Source of the DNA: Thermoplasmatales archaeon I-plasma
Lineage (GTDB): Archaea > Thermoplasmatota > Thermoplasmata > Thermoplasmatales > GCA-001856825
Direction of reading: 5' to 3'
Assembly: GCA_001856825.1 (NCBI GenBank)
Contig: ATMD01000002.1
Coordinates: 62,004 to 126,003, forward strand
Length of the DNA: 64,000 nucleotides
In this document: positions 50,057 to 57,114 of the stretch, one piece after another
How positions within the stretch are numbered: position 1 is the first letter of the stretch
How the letters are laid out: each line of letters opens with the position of its first letter
The notes under the pieces: model-generated
The model's database searches: none
Told to the model about the DNA's origin: nothing
Seen by the model: only the letters and a program-made list of their open reading frames with translations
Program-made: the position numbers and the translations under genes

Positions 50057-51871
50057 GTGCCGAACGACCAGGAATACCCGAGAATAGAAGACCATGGAGT
50101 ACTTCTGAACAACAGGACCGCAGCACTTGTCTCAAAGCAGGGTGAAGTAGATTTTGCCTGTTTCCCTAATTTTGATTCTGAAATGGTATTCTCATCCTTG
50201 CTTGACAGAAAGAAGGGGGGATATTTCAGTATCCGCCCTGTTAACAGGAATTTTGAGTCAAGGCAATATTATGAACCTGATACGAACATCCTTTTCACTC
50301 TATTCTCCGATAAGAAGAACAGGGTGCTTTCGATTATGGACTTCCTTCCTATGAGTTTTGAACACGCTGTGTATTTTTCTGAGATTCACAGGCGGATAGA
50401 GACCTACGCAGACGTCAACATTGAGATAGACTTTAACCCGTTCACTTCCGGAAGCAGAAAATCCGTGGAAAAAGTTGACTCTAAGGGGTACATGGTCTAT
50501 TCTGACAAATCAAGCCAGTTCCTGTCGACAGACTTGGACCTAAAGGTTGATGACAACTGCGTGACAGGGATAGTCACCCTTCCGGCGACCGAGGTGAGGT
50601 GGCTTGTGACGACGCATAACCTGAGGAAGGCGTATCCTCCAGAGCTCTTTGCAAGTGAAGATAGATTGTGGCAGACAAGGAGATTCTGGAAGGAATGGCT
50701 TATGAAATCCAAATACCAGGGGATCTTTTACGATCTAGTGAACAGGTCACTTCTTACTCTAAAGGGACTGTTCTTTGACCCTAACAATTTCATGGTTGCA
50801 TCACCGACAACGTCTCTCCCTGAGGCTATTGGGGGGGAGAGGAACTGGGACTACAGGTTCATGTGGGTGAGGGATACCGCTTATGTGATAGAAGGTCTGG
50901 TACAGCTCGGGTACATAGAAGAAGCAACAAAATTCTACCTTTCCATTATAGACAGATTCGAGAAGGATGGGAAACTGACTTCTATCTATAAGGTGAGCGA
51001 GGATTCTGTCATTGAAGAAACGACGCTGGATTTAGCCGGGTACATGAATTCTGCCCCTGTTAGGATAGGAAATGGGGCGAGCAGCCAACTGCAGATAGAC
51101 CAGTATGCCTCCCTGATCATTTCCCTGCGCATGCTTTTGGAGAATTCTGGATTTTTAAGCATCCATACGTTGGAGAAGGTATTCCTTATAGGGAATTCTC
51201 TCCTCAGCATTTGGAGGGAACCGGATTCTTCTATATGGGAGATACGTGGTGAAAAAAGGAATTATGTTTATTCAAAGGCCCTAGCGTGGAAAGCACTTAC
51301 AGATCTTTCCTGGCTTTATTCAAAGATGGGAGACGAGGGAAATGCATTCTCAGTCATGAACGAGGCCAGGGCGCTCCGTGAGGAGATCTATGGCAAAGGT
51401 GTTTCATCAAAGGGATATTTCAGGCAGAGTTATGAAACGGATGATGTCGATTCAGCACTTTTGAGACTACCTCTTTTCGGTTTCTGCACCATAGCCGACA
51501 ACGTGTACAGGAACACTCTTAAGGAGATAGAAGAACGTTTGATGCCTGAGAAATTCCTCTTCAAGAGGTACACCCTCCAGGATGGGTTGAAGGGGGAGGA
51601 CAACGCATTCCTGATGGTCTCATTCTGGTACATCAGGAATCTGATACAGAACGGCCAGCTTCAGGAAGCTCACGATGGAATTATGATGATCACCGACCTA
51701 CTTAACGATGTGAGCCTTCTGCCAGAGGAGATAGAGTTCAAAACACACAGGTATCTCGGCAATTACCCTCAGGCATTCAGCCATCTTTCCCTCATCACCA
51801 CCATCATGGAATACAACAGGAGCATAAAGAGGAAGGAATCCTCCCATTTCCATGTTGGTAACTTCTTATGA
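50057..51871 (+). CDS. GH15 glucoamylase/trehalase
   Basis: A 604-residue glycoside hydrolase 15: N-terminal beta-sandwich (IEDHGVLLNNRTAALVSKQGEVDFACFPNFDS) and (alpha/alpha)6 barrel. GGERNWDYRFMWVRDTAYVIEGL, APVRIGNGASSQLQIDQYA, IWEIRGEKRNYVYSKALAWKAL (likely acid Glu) and GLKGEDNAFLMVSFWY (likely base Glu) are the barrel signatures. No signal peptide, so cytoplasmic. Thermoplasma GH15 enzymes of this type have been found to act as trehalases, so trehalose as well as oligosaccharides is a candidate substrate. GTG start with ATATTTAAAGG about 25 nt upstream. Confidence 0.9.
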   Translation: MPNDQEYPRIEDHGVLLNNRTAALVSKQGEVDFACFPNFDSEMVFSSLLDRKKGGYFSIRPVNRNFESRQYYEPDTNILFTLFSDKKNRVLSIMDFLPMSFEHAVYFSEIHRRIETYADVNIEIDFNPFTSGSRKSVEKVDSKGYMVYSDKSSQFLSTDLDLKVDDNCVTGIVTLPATEVRWLVTTHNLRKAYPPELFASEDRLWQTRRFWKEWLMKSKYQGIFYDLVNRSLLTLKGLFFDPNNFMVASPTTSLPEAIGGERNWDYRFMWVRDTAYVIEGLVQLGYIEEATKFYLSIIDRFEKDGKLTSIYKVSEDSVIEETTLDLAGYMNSAPVRIGNGASSQLQIDQYASLIISLRMLLENSGFLSIHTLEKVFLIGNSLLSIWREPDSSIWEIRGEKRNYVYSKALAWKALTDLSWLYSKMGDEGNAFSVMNEARALREEIYGKGVSSKGYFRQSYETDDVDSALLRLPLFGFCTIADNVYRNTLKEIEERLMPEKFLFKRYTLQDGLKGEDNAFLMVSFWYIRNLIQNGQLQEAHDGIMMITDLLNDVSLLPEEIEFKTHRYLGNYPQAFSHLSLITTIMEYNRSIKRKESSHFHVGNFL

Positions 51872-52005
51872 AGGATTACCCTGTTAATGGTGCTTGTTTT
51901 ATTCTTAGCAGATTGGATTACAACGCCCTTGCCCCCACTTTTTAAGCTGATCCATTAATCATCAGCAAGGTTTAATAATGTGAAATTAATTACTACCCAA
52001 CAAGA

Positions 52006-52016
52006 GGTTGTTAACC
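52006..52016. promoter_or_regulatory. Possible operator in the hsp20 leader
   Basis: GGTT-GTT-AACC lies 14 nt before the hsp20 ATG, about 30 nt after the TATA-like TTTAATAA (51971-51978), so near or just after the expected transcription start. The downstream ArsR-like regulator is a candidate binder. The palindrome is short and could be chance. Confidence 0.3.
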
Positions 52017-52029
52017 GAAGGTGGTAAAC

Positions 52030-52572
52030 ATGGTAGGAAGAAAGATAAGGAAGAGGGATGATGATTTCTGGGAAGACATACACGACTTCCTGCAGAACAG
52101 TGACAGGGAATACAGAAGGTTCCTGGAGAGATGGTTTGATGCATTTGATGAAATAGAGAGCATAAAGGAACAGGATCAACCCGGCACTTACGTATACGGA
52201 TTCACCTACAGACTTGGACCTGACGGGAAACCTGAGTTCAAGGAGTTTGGTAACATACCCAGGGAATACTCTGACGTTCCAAGCCTAGAATACCGTGAAC
52301 CCATAACGGACATCCAGAAGAGAGAAGGGGAGACGGATATCACAATCGAGATACCGGGAGTAACTAAGGACGAAATATCAATCGAGACCAGCGATAACAT
52401 ACTGATCATAAAGGTGGACAAGGAAGGCAGGAAATACTACAAGGAAGTGGAGCTCGATGATGAGGTCATTCCTGAAAACATCAAGGCATCCTATTCAAAC
52501 GGAGTACTGGATATAGTGGTCAAGAAACCGCCGACCAAGAAAAAGGAAGGCAAGAAGATTCCAATAGAGTGA
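52030..52572 (+). CDS. Small heat shock protein Hsp20
   Basis: ATP-independent holdase chaperone of 180 residues. An unusually acidic/basic N-terminal region (KRDDDFWEDIHDFLQNSDREYRRFLERWFDAFDEIES) precedes the alpha-crystallin domain (about 95-175: PITDIQKREGETDITIEIPGVTKDEISIETSDNILIIKVDKEGRKYYKEVEL...SYSNGVLDIVVKKP); the C-terminal KKIPIE supplies the I-x-I tail for oligomer contacts. The ORF track starts at GTG 52021; ATG 52030 has AAGGTGG five bases upstream and is preferred. Co-transcribed with a regulator gene 2 nt downstream. Confidence 0.92.
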   Translation: MVGRKIRKRDDDFWEDIHDFLQNSDREYRRFLERWFDAFDEIESIKEQDQPGTYVYGFTYRLGPDGKPEFKEFGNIPREYSDVPSLEYREPITDIQKREGETDITIEIPGVTKDEISIETSDNILIIKVDKEGRKYYKEVELDDEVIPENIKASYSNGVLDIVVKKPPTKKKEGKKIPIE

Positions 52573-52574
52573 CC

Positions 52575-53111
52575 ATGTCGACAGACTTGCTGGACCTAAT
52601 AGACAACGACATCAGAAGGAGCATCCTCAGCATACTTTCCATCAGGCCCTCGTACACATTCGAGCTCGCCAGGTCTCTGGGAAGTTCACAGCAGCTGATC
52701 GCAAAGCATATCAAGCTGCTTGAGGACAGTGGCTTGGTCTACAAGGTCGGCAAAATCGAATCTGACGAGGGCCCCCCGAGGATACTGTACAAGGCAAATT
52801 ATCCGCTTCTTTCGCTACTGCAGTTCATAGAGAGCATCTCCGTCTTCGATAAGGATGAGGAGGAGAAGGATGCTATTGAAGGAACACTGCAGGAACTCAT
52901 TAACCAGCTGAAGGAGATTGACAACAGGATAAGGGTACTAGAGGGGGAGCTAAAGGAGTTGATCTCATCGAAGCAGCGTGTGCTTCTTGCCATAAACGAT
53001 CTTCTTCCGAACACAGATACGTCGTTGTTCTACAGGATGATCAGGGAAGCCTTTGAGAGCGGCAATTTTGATTTATTCTTCGATGCATTAAACAAACATA
53101 CAGTAGAATGA
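52575..53111 (+). CDS. ArsR-like winged-helix regulator with C-terminal coiled coil
   Basis: A 178-residue protein. LLDLIDNDIRRSILSILSIRPSYTFELARSLGSSQQLIAKHIKLLEDSGLVYKVGK is an ArsR-type HTH with wing; residues about 95-145 form a coiled coil (EEEKDAIEGTLQELINQLKEIDNRIRVLEGELKELIS). Start ATG 52575 is preferred over the overlapping GTG 52569. It follows hsp20 immediately, like heat-shock repressors such as Phr that share operons or regulons with hsp20 in archaea. Role in heat-shock control is inferred from context. Confidence 0.82.
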   Translation: MSTDLLDLIDNDIRRSILSILSIRPSYTFELARSLGSSQQLIAKHIKLLEDSGLVYKVGKIESDEGPPRILYKANYPLLSLLQFIESISVFDKDEEEKDAIEGTLQELINQLKEIDNRIRVLEGELKELISSKQRVLLAINDLLPNTDTSLFYRMIREAFESGNFDLFFDALNKHTVE

Positions 53112-53304
53112 GAAAGTAAAGGAGCAGATCAGATCGCCTGTCACTCATCATGATCAGTTAAGGCTAAATTCATCACACTGCCCCTTCAATCTTGTATCAT
53201 AATGACTTACGTTTGAATAGCTCTTTTCATATTTTACCAATGACAATCACCGGGTAACTCATTTTATTTGAAAACATATTTATGCAAATTTATTTTGGAG
53301 CAGG

Positions 53305-53937
53305 GTGACGGCTAGGCCCATATCAAACGAGGAGAAGAGGGGATTGTCAAAGAGGGGCAAGGTTATAGTTGTAGTTGCAATTCTTGCAACAGTTACAGCA
53401 CTTGGGACGTTTGAGGCTCATAATATTGCATTGGAAAATTCGCTTTCCCCTGGAAGCGTAATCCTTTCGCCATCAGAAGTAGCTCCCCTGATGCCCAACG
53501 CCAACAGCTGGAACATCCCATATCTGCCTAGTGGGAGCAACGTGGCAAGTGTCGACTATACAAACTCCAGCCCGCTACCTGCACTCGGCGGGAATGTCAC
53601 GTCCCCGAATATCGTGTTGATCATAATTAAGAACTCTACAAGTAAGTCAGCATCCTTTGGTTACTTATACCTGAGGTCGCATATCCAGGAGGTTATTGGG
53701 AACAGTATCGATCAGGGAAGCTTATACAATGTTACTGTGGCCGGTTACCGCGGAGAGTACTTTGGTTTTTACAATTTGTCCGCGAACGCCGGTGCAATTG
53801 TAACAGCCGTCTACAATTACATCGTGTTGGTTATAGTATACAATCTTCATCTCACAACCCTAACTCAGGTATTCTCGATGCAGATAAACAAGATATATAC
53901 GACCCTTGAATTTGACCATAACCACTATATTCTTTAG
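53305..53937 (+). CDS. Membrane-anchored extracytoplasmic protein of unknown function
   Basis: A 210-residue protein with a Lys/Arg-rich cytoplasmic start, one signal-anchor helix (about 22-40, KVIVVVAILATVTALGTF) and an outside domain rich in Asn/Ser/Gly with several N-x-S/T sites. A hydrophobic C-terminal segment (AIVTAVYNYIVLVIVYNLHL) may be a buried strand pair. GTG start, with CATATTTATGC about 25 nt upstream. No family recognised. Confidence 0.7.
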   Translation: MTARPISNEEKRGLSKRGKVIVVVAILATVTALGTFEAHNIALENSLSPGSVILSPSEVAPLMPNANSWNIPYLPSGSNVASVDYTNSSPLPALGGNVTSPNIVLIIIKNSTSKSASFGYLYLRSHIQEVIGNSIDQGSLYNVTVAGYRGEYFGFYNLSANAGAIVTAVYNYIVLVIVYNLHLTTLTQVFSMQINKIYTTLEFDHNHYIL

Positions 53938-54070
53938 GCTCGTTTATTCCATTACTTTACAAAAGCGACAAGGAACAAATTCCGGAATAATGGATAGCCA
54001 ATTACTTTGAGAGATCAATTCTGCGATAGCGGTTACTAAAATGACATATACGGGATTACAATTGTTAGTG

Positions 54071-54616
54071 GTGTATTCTAGACGTGGCGATTCTGGAGAA
54101 ACCGATACTGCCTCCGGGAAGAGACTCAAAAAAGATGATCCAATCATGGAATGGGAAGGAACTCTGGACGAATTGATAGCCAATCTGGGGTATTCAAAGG
54201 TCCAGATGCCTTGGAACGACATCAGGGATGACATCTCCCAGGTTCAGATGGACCTATTCCACCTAGGTGAGGAGATACTGACATCCGGAAAGGGTCGGAA
54301 ACTCCGCGACGATGGAGTAACGTGGATGGAAGCCAGGATAGCTGTGTATTTGAAGGAGATAGGGGAGATTAAACTATTTGTAGTCCCAGGTGGCTCCCAG
54401 GAAGCAGCGAGCCTTCAACTGTCCAGGACGGTAACGCGGAGAGCAGAGAGGAGATTGGTTGAGTTGAATGAAGTGGAAAAGGTCAATCCTCTGTCCCTGC
54501 AGTACCTCAACAGGCTCTCTTCCCTCATTTTTATGATGTCACTTGCGGCAAATAAGAGAAGAAAGATCGAGGAAGTGATTTTCCCCTGGCCTAATCCAAA
54601 AAAGAATGAACAGTGA
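54071..54616 (+). CDS. PduO-type cob(I)alamin adenosyltransferase
   Basis: Transfers the adenosyl group of ATP to cob(I)alamin to make coenzyme B12. VYSRRGDSGETDTASGKRLKKDDPIMEWEGTLDELIANLG is the N-terminal ATP-binding region (usually YTRTGDxGTT), LFVVPGGSQEAASLQLSRTVTRRAERRLVEL the RRAER helix, and YLNRLSSLIFMMSLAANKR the C-terminal helix. Divergences: SRRG for TRTG and NRLSS for NRLSD. The ORF track start at 54041 adds ten residues; GTG 54071 matches the family start. No B12-dependent enzyme is adjacent. Confidence 0.82.
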   Translation: MYSRRGDSGETDTASGKRLKKDDPIMEWEGTLDELIANLGYSKVQMPWNDIRDDISQVQMDLFHLGEEILTSGKGRKLRDDGVTWMEARIAVYLKEIGEIKLFVVPGGSQEAASLQLSRTVTRRAERRLVELNEVEKVNPLSLQYLNRLSSLIFMMSLAANKRRKIEEVIFPWPNPKKNEQ

Positions 54617-54648
54617 CCACATTAAATAGAGTATTGCGATAAGGAAGC

Positions 54649-55002
54649 ATGAGCAAACCTGTCGTAAAGAAAGCTGCTGAAGTTGAAGAACTGGACTTGG
54701 AGGGTGGGGGGAAGATAAGATGGCTAATCACACACAGAGATGGAGCCCCAAATTTCTCCATGAGATTGATAACTGTTCCTAAAGGCAAATCAACTCCTAA
54801 TCACAGCCATGACTACGAGCATGAAATCTTCTTAATCGAAGGAAAGGGAGAAGCCGTTCTGGATGGCAGAAAATTTCCGGTTGACAGCAACCACTTCTTA
54901 TTTATCCCCGGGGGAGTAAAGCACACCATTTCTGCTTTAGAGGATATGAAAATGATTTGCATTGTACCTGTAAGCGCAGCAATCGAGATACTTGGACCTT
55001 GA
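54649..55002 (+). CDS. Small cupin-domain protein
   Basis: A 117-residue single-domain cupin. Motif 1 is STPNHSHDYEHEIFLIEGKG (G-x5-HxH-x4-E-x6-G, with His and Glu metal ligands) and motif 2 is FLFIPGGVKHTI. Metal-binding beta barrel; such proteins act as dioxygenases, isomerases or sugar/small-molecule sensors. The function of this one is not evident. The start is 32 nt after the adenosyltransferase stop, so possibly the same transcript. Confidence 0.85.
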   Translation: MSKPVVKKAAEVEELDLEGGGKIRWLITHRDGAPNFSMRLITVPKGKSTPNHSHDYEHEIFLIEGKGEAVLDGRKFPVDSNHFLFIPGGVKHTISALEDMKMICIVPVSAAIEILGP

Positions 55003-55081
55003 CTCCAGAAGCATTGAATCTCCTACAGCTGACATTAAAGAAAAAGAATTGGTATTAGAGAAATAAAAAATAAAGAGAAGA

Positions 55082-56266
55082 TTAGTCTGTCACTGCGTAC
55101 TTCTTGTTGAGTTTTTCCGGCCTAGTGAATTTGAAGAACTGGTCGAAGATTGGATCTGCGGTACCCATTAGCGTCATCCAGTAGATCCTTGCCATAGTCA
55201 TCTTCATCATATGTTTGAGTCTCGTGGGCGGGTAAGGCGCAACAGGGTTGTTGTAATCCGCTATCACGAACGTTGCCTTGCCATAAGCCGTGTCGAATGG
55301 GCAGTTTATCCTTCCGTTAAACTCAGAATACTTGCCCTGAATTATGTCTGCTACAGCCATGGCCTCAAGATGGGCGGTGACCCCTGTTTTAGAGGTTGGG
55401 AGGGTGTTGCAGTCCCCGACAGCAAATGCATCGTCATATCCGCTGATCTTCATGAGCTTCTTGTCAGCCTTGATGAATCTGTCTTCATCCTGAACAGTTT
55501 CAGGAATTATCTTGATTTTCGTTCCCTTGCAGGGTGGGACTATTATTGGAAGGTCATACTTTAGCGAGTCCCCCTCAAGGGAGGTGATGGTCTTCGTCTG
55601 TGGATCTATTGCGTCGACGTCAAAGAATGGCATTACCTCAATTCCACGCTCTTTCACCAATGGCTCAACAACCCTGTTCATCGGCTCTGCAGGATAAGCC
55701 CTGGGGAACGGGGTGAAGAATACTATTCTTGTCTTATCCCTCAAACCGACTTTCTTCAGATGTTCCTCCAGCAGGAAGGCGCCTTCAAGCAATGATGGAG
55801 GACATTTGCATGTTGGGGATGCTTGACCTATTGCTACAGTCCCGCCCTTGAATTTGCTTACATTTGACCACAGTTTTTGCGAACTCCAGACACTTGTATG
55901 GTAGTCGCCATATTCATCGTAAGTCTGCCTCAATCCGGGGATTGAGTCTGGGTCTGGATTAGTACCAGTGGCTATGACAAGGTAATCGTAGTTGTATATC
56001 CCCTTCCTGGACCCGTAGACCTTTCTTTCGTCGAGGTTTATTGTAGATATCTCGTCTTTCACGAAGTTTGCGCCTGGTTTCAACAGTTCCCCAATTGGTC
56101 TTGATATCTTCCTCTTTGAACCCTTGAAGGCGATATAGAGAAACCATGGTTGATAGAAATGAAGATCACTCCTGTCTACGACAGTCACGTCATACTCATT
56201 AGTATCTAGATGGTTTGCTAATATTAGCCCCCCTCCACCTCCACCTATTATCAGTACCTTCTTCAT
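55082..56266 (-). CDS. sqr: Sulfide:quinone oxidoreductase-type flavoprotein
   Basis: FAD protein of 394 residues, oxidising sulfide and passing electrons to the membrane quinone pool. VLIIGGGGGGLILANHLD is the FAD-binding fold; FYQPWFLYIAFKG, DYLVIATGTNPDPDSIPG and the central CKCPPSLLEGAFLLEEHL region (two nearby Cys) fit archaeal SQRs; PPCKGTKI adds the third Cys, and AVGDCNTLPTSKTGVTAHLEAMAVADII is the second FAD motif. The C-terminal amphipathic HMMKMTMARIYWMTLMG may contact the membrane. Last gene of the DsrE-TusA-SQR operon, 13 nt after tusA. Confidence 0.92.
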   Translation of the reverse strand: MKKVLIIGGGGGGLILANHLDTNEYDVTVVDRSDLHFYQPWFLYIAFKGSKRKISRPIGELLKPGANFVKDEISTINLDERKVYGSRKGIYNYDYLVIATGTNPDPDSIPGLRQTYDEYGDYHTSVWSSQKLWSNVSKFKGGTVAIGQASPTCKCPPSLLEGAFLLEEHLKKVGLRDKTRIVFFTPFPRAYPAEPMNRVVEPLVKERGIEVMPFFDVDAIDPQTKTITSLEGDSLKYDLPIIVPPCKGTKIKIIPETVQDEDRFIKADKKLMKISGYDDAFAVGDCNTLPTSKTGVTAHLEAMAVADIIQGKYSEFNGRINCPFDTAYGKATFVIADYNNPVAPYPPTRLKHMMKMTMARIYWMTLMGTADPIFDQFFKFTRPEKLNKKYAVTD

Positions 56267-56279
56267 TGCAATCGTCCGC

Positions 56280-56520
56280 TTATCTCTTGTTTATCTTGAT
56301 CTTTATTGATATCTTTTCAGGATCTTCCTTCACTTCTAGTACTTCGTTGCCGGTTTTGGTTGCCCATGCCTGTGTGTCTGCCTTGACTCCCTTGTCTGTG
56401 GCCCAGAGCTCAAGTATGTCCCCTACCTTGGAGTTCCTGTACGCCTTTGCAAGATCTGTTATCGGGCCCAGGGCATGCCGATCCCCTTGAATCGATTATT
56501 TTAACTGCATCCATTGTCAT
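56280..56520 (-). CDS. tusA: TusA-family sulfur carrier, frame broken by one extra base
   Basis: The ORF track shows only a 61-residue frame ending wrongly. Read from ATG 56520 it gives MTMDAVKIIDSRGSACPGP, the TusA/SirA sulfur-carrier motif with the persulfide Cys. Skipping one base near 56463 continues as ITDLAKAYRNSKVGDILELWATDKGVKADTQAWATKTGNEVLEVKEDPEKISIKIKINKR and stops 13 nt before sqr: a complete, normal-size TusA (about 79 residues). No other stop interrupts it. It accepts sulfane sulfur from SQR or DsrE-like partners. An error in base calling in GGGCCCGATAAC is the simplest explanation; a true mutation would leave a truncated protein. Confidence 0.85.
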
Positions 56521-56524
56521 CACC

Positions 56525-56926
56525 TTAGATGAAGAGCATCTGACCTCCTTCAGCTTCCTGAAGGAATGTTGCAGCACCAACCATGTCGTCAACAATTGGG
56601 TCCAGGTCTTCTCTCTTTATGTTCATCACGCCGCACGCCATGGAGCAGGCATAGACCTTGGCCCCAAATTCCTTTGCTTCCTTCACCATGTCGTACCACG
56701 AGCTCACCTTTTCTCTTTTCATTCCTTCCATGAGAGCAGGTCCCATGTTTTCAAATTCTTTTGGAAGAATCATTTTCTTTTCTCCCTTTGTGAACCCCAA
56801 CAGGCCCCAGAACGTCACGAAAAGCCTGACCTCTGTGCCCATTGCAGCAGCTGCCTGGGATAGAACTCCGACAGAAAGCAGTTTGTCTGTGGTTCCGCTA
56901 AAAACGACAATAGATAGTTTACTCAT
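56525..56926 (-). CDS. DsrE-family sulfur transfer protein (DsrE2-like)
   Basis: A 133-residue DsrE/F-fold protein. SIVVFSGTTDKLLSVGVLSQAAAAMGTEVRLFVTFWGLLGF is the N-terminal strand-helix unit with the W-G-L motif of DsrE2; the reactive Cys pair lies in GAKVYACSMACGVMNIKREDLDP. Such proteins pass persulfide or thiosulfate sulfur with TusA and rhodanese in archaeal and bacterial sulfur oxidation. Starts ahead of tusA by 4 nt, preceded by GGGAGAC. Confidence 0.92.
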   Translation of the reverse strand: MSKLSIVVFSGTTDKLLSVGVLSQAAAAMGTEVRLFVTFWGLLGFTKGEKKMILPKEFENMGPALMEGMKREKVSSWYDMVKEAKEFGAKVYACSMACGVMNIKREDLDPIVDDMVGAATFLQEAEGGQMLFI

Positions 56927-57114
56927 AGGTCTCCCTGTTAGGTATCATTTTTTTGAATTTAATTTCATGCTCAAGTATTCTTAATGGGCTTAATCATCTT
57001 AATTTCGATTAACTCTGGATTTCATCACCGTAACGTTGGAAACCTAAGAAAAAATTGAGTCAGAACTACATCGTAAAGTACGCCCGTAGGAGGTTCAGAA
57101 TGAACTCCAATCTC

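Noticed and set aside
57093-57105. GTTCA-GAA-TGAAC hairpin after carB as a terminator
   Set aside because: Only a 5-bp A/T-rich stem with no T tract on the coding strand; likely chance.
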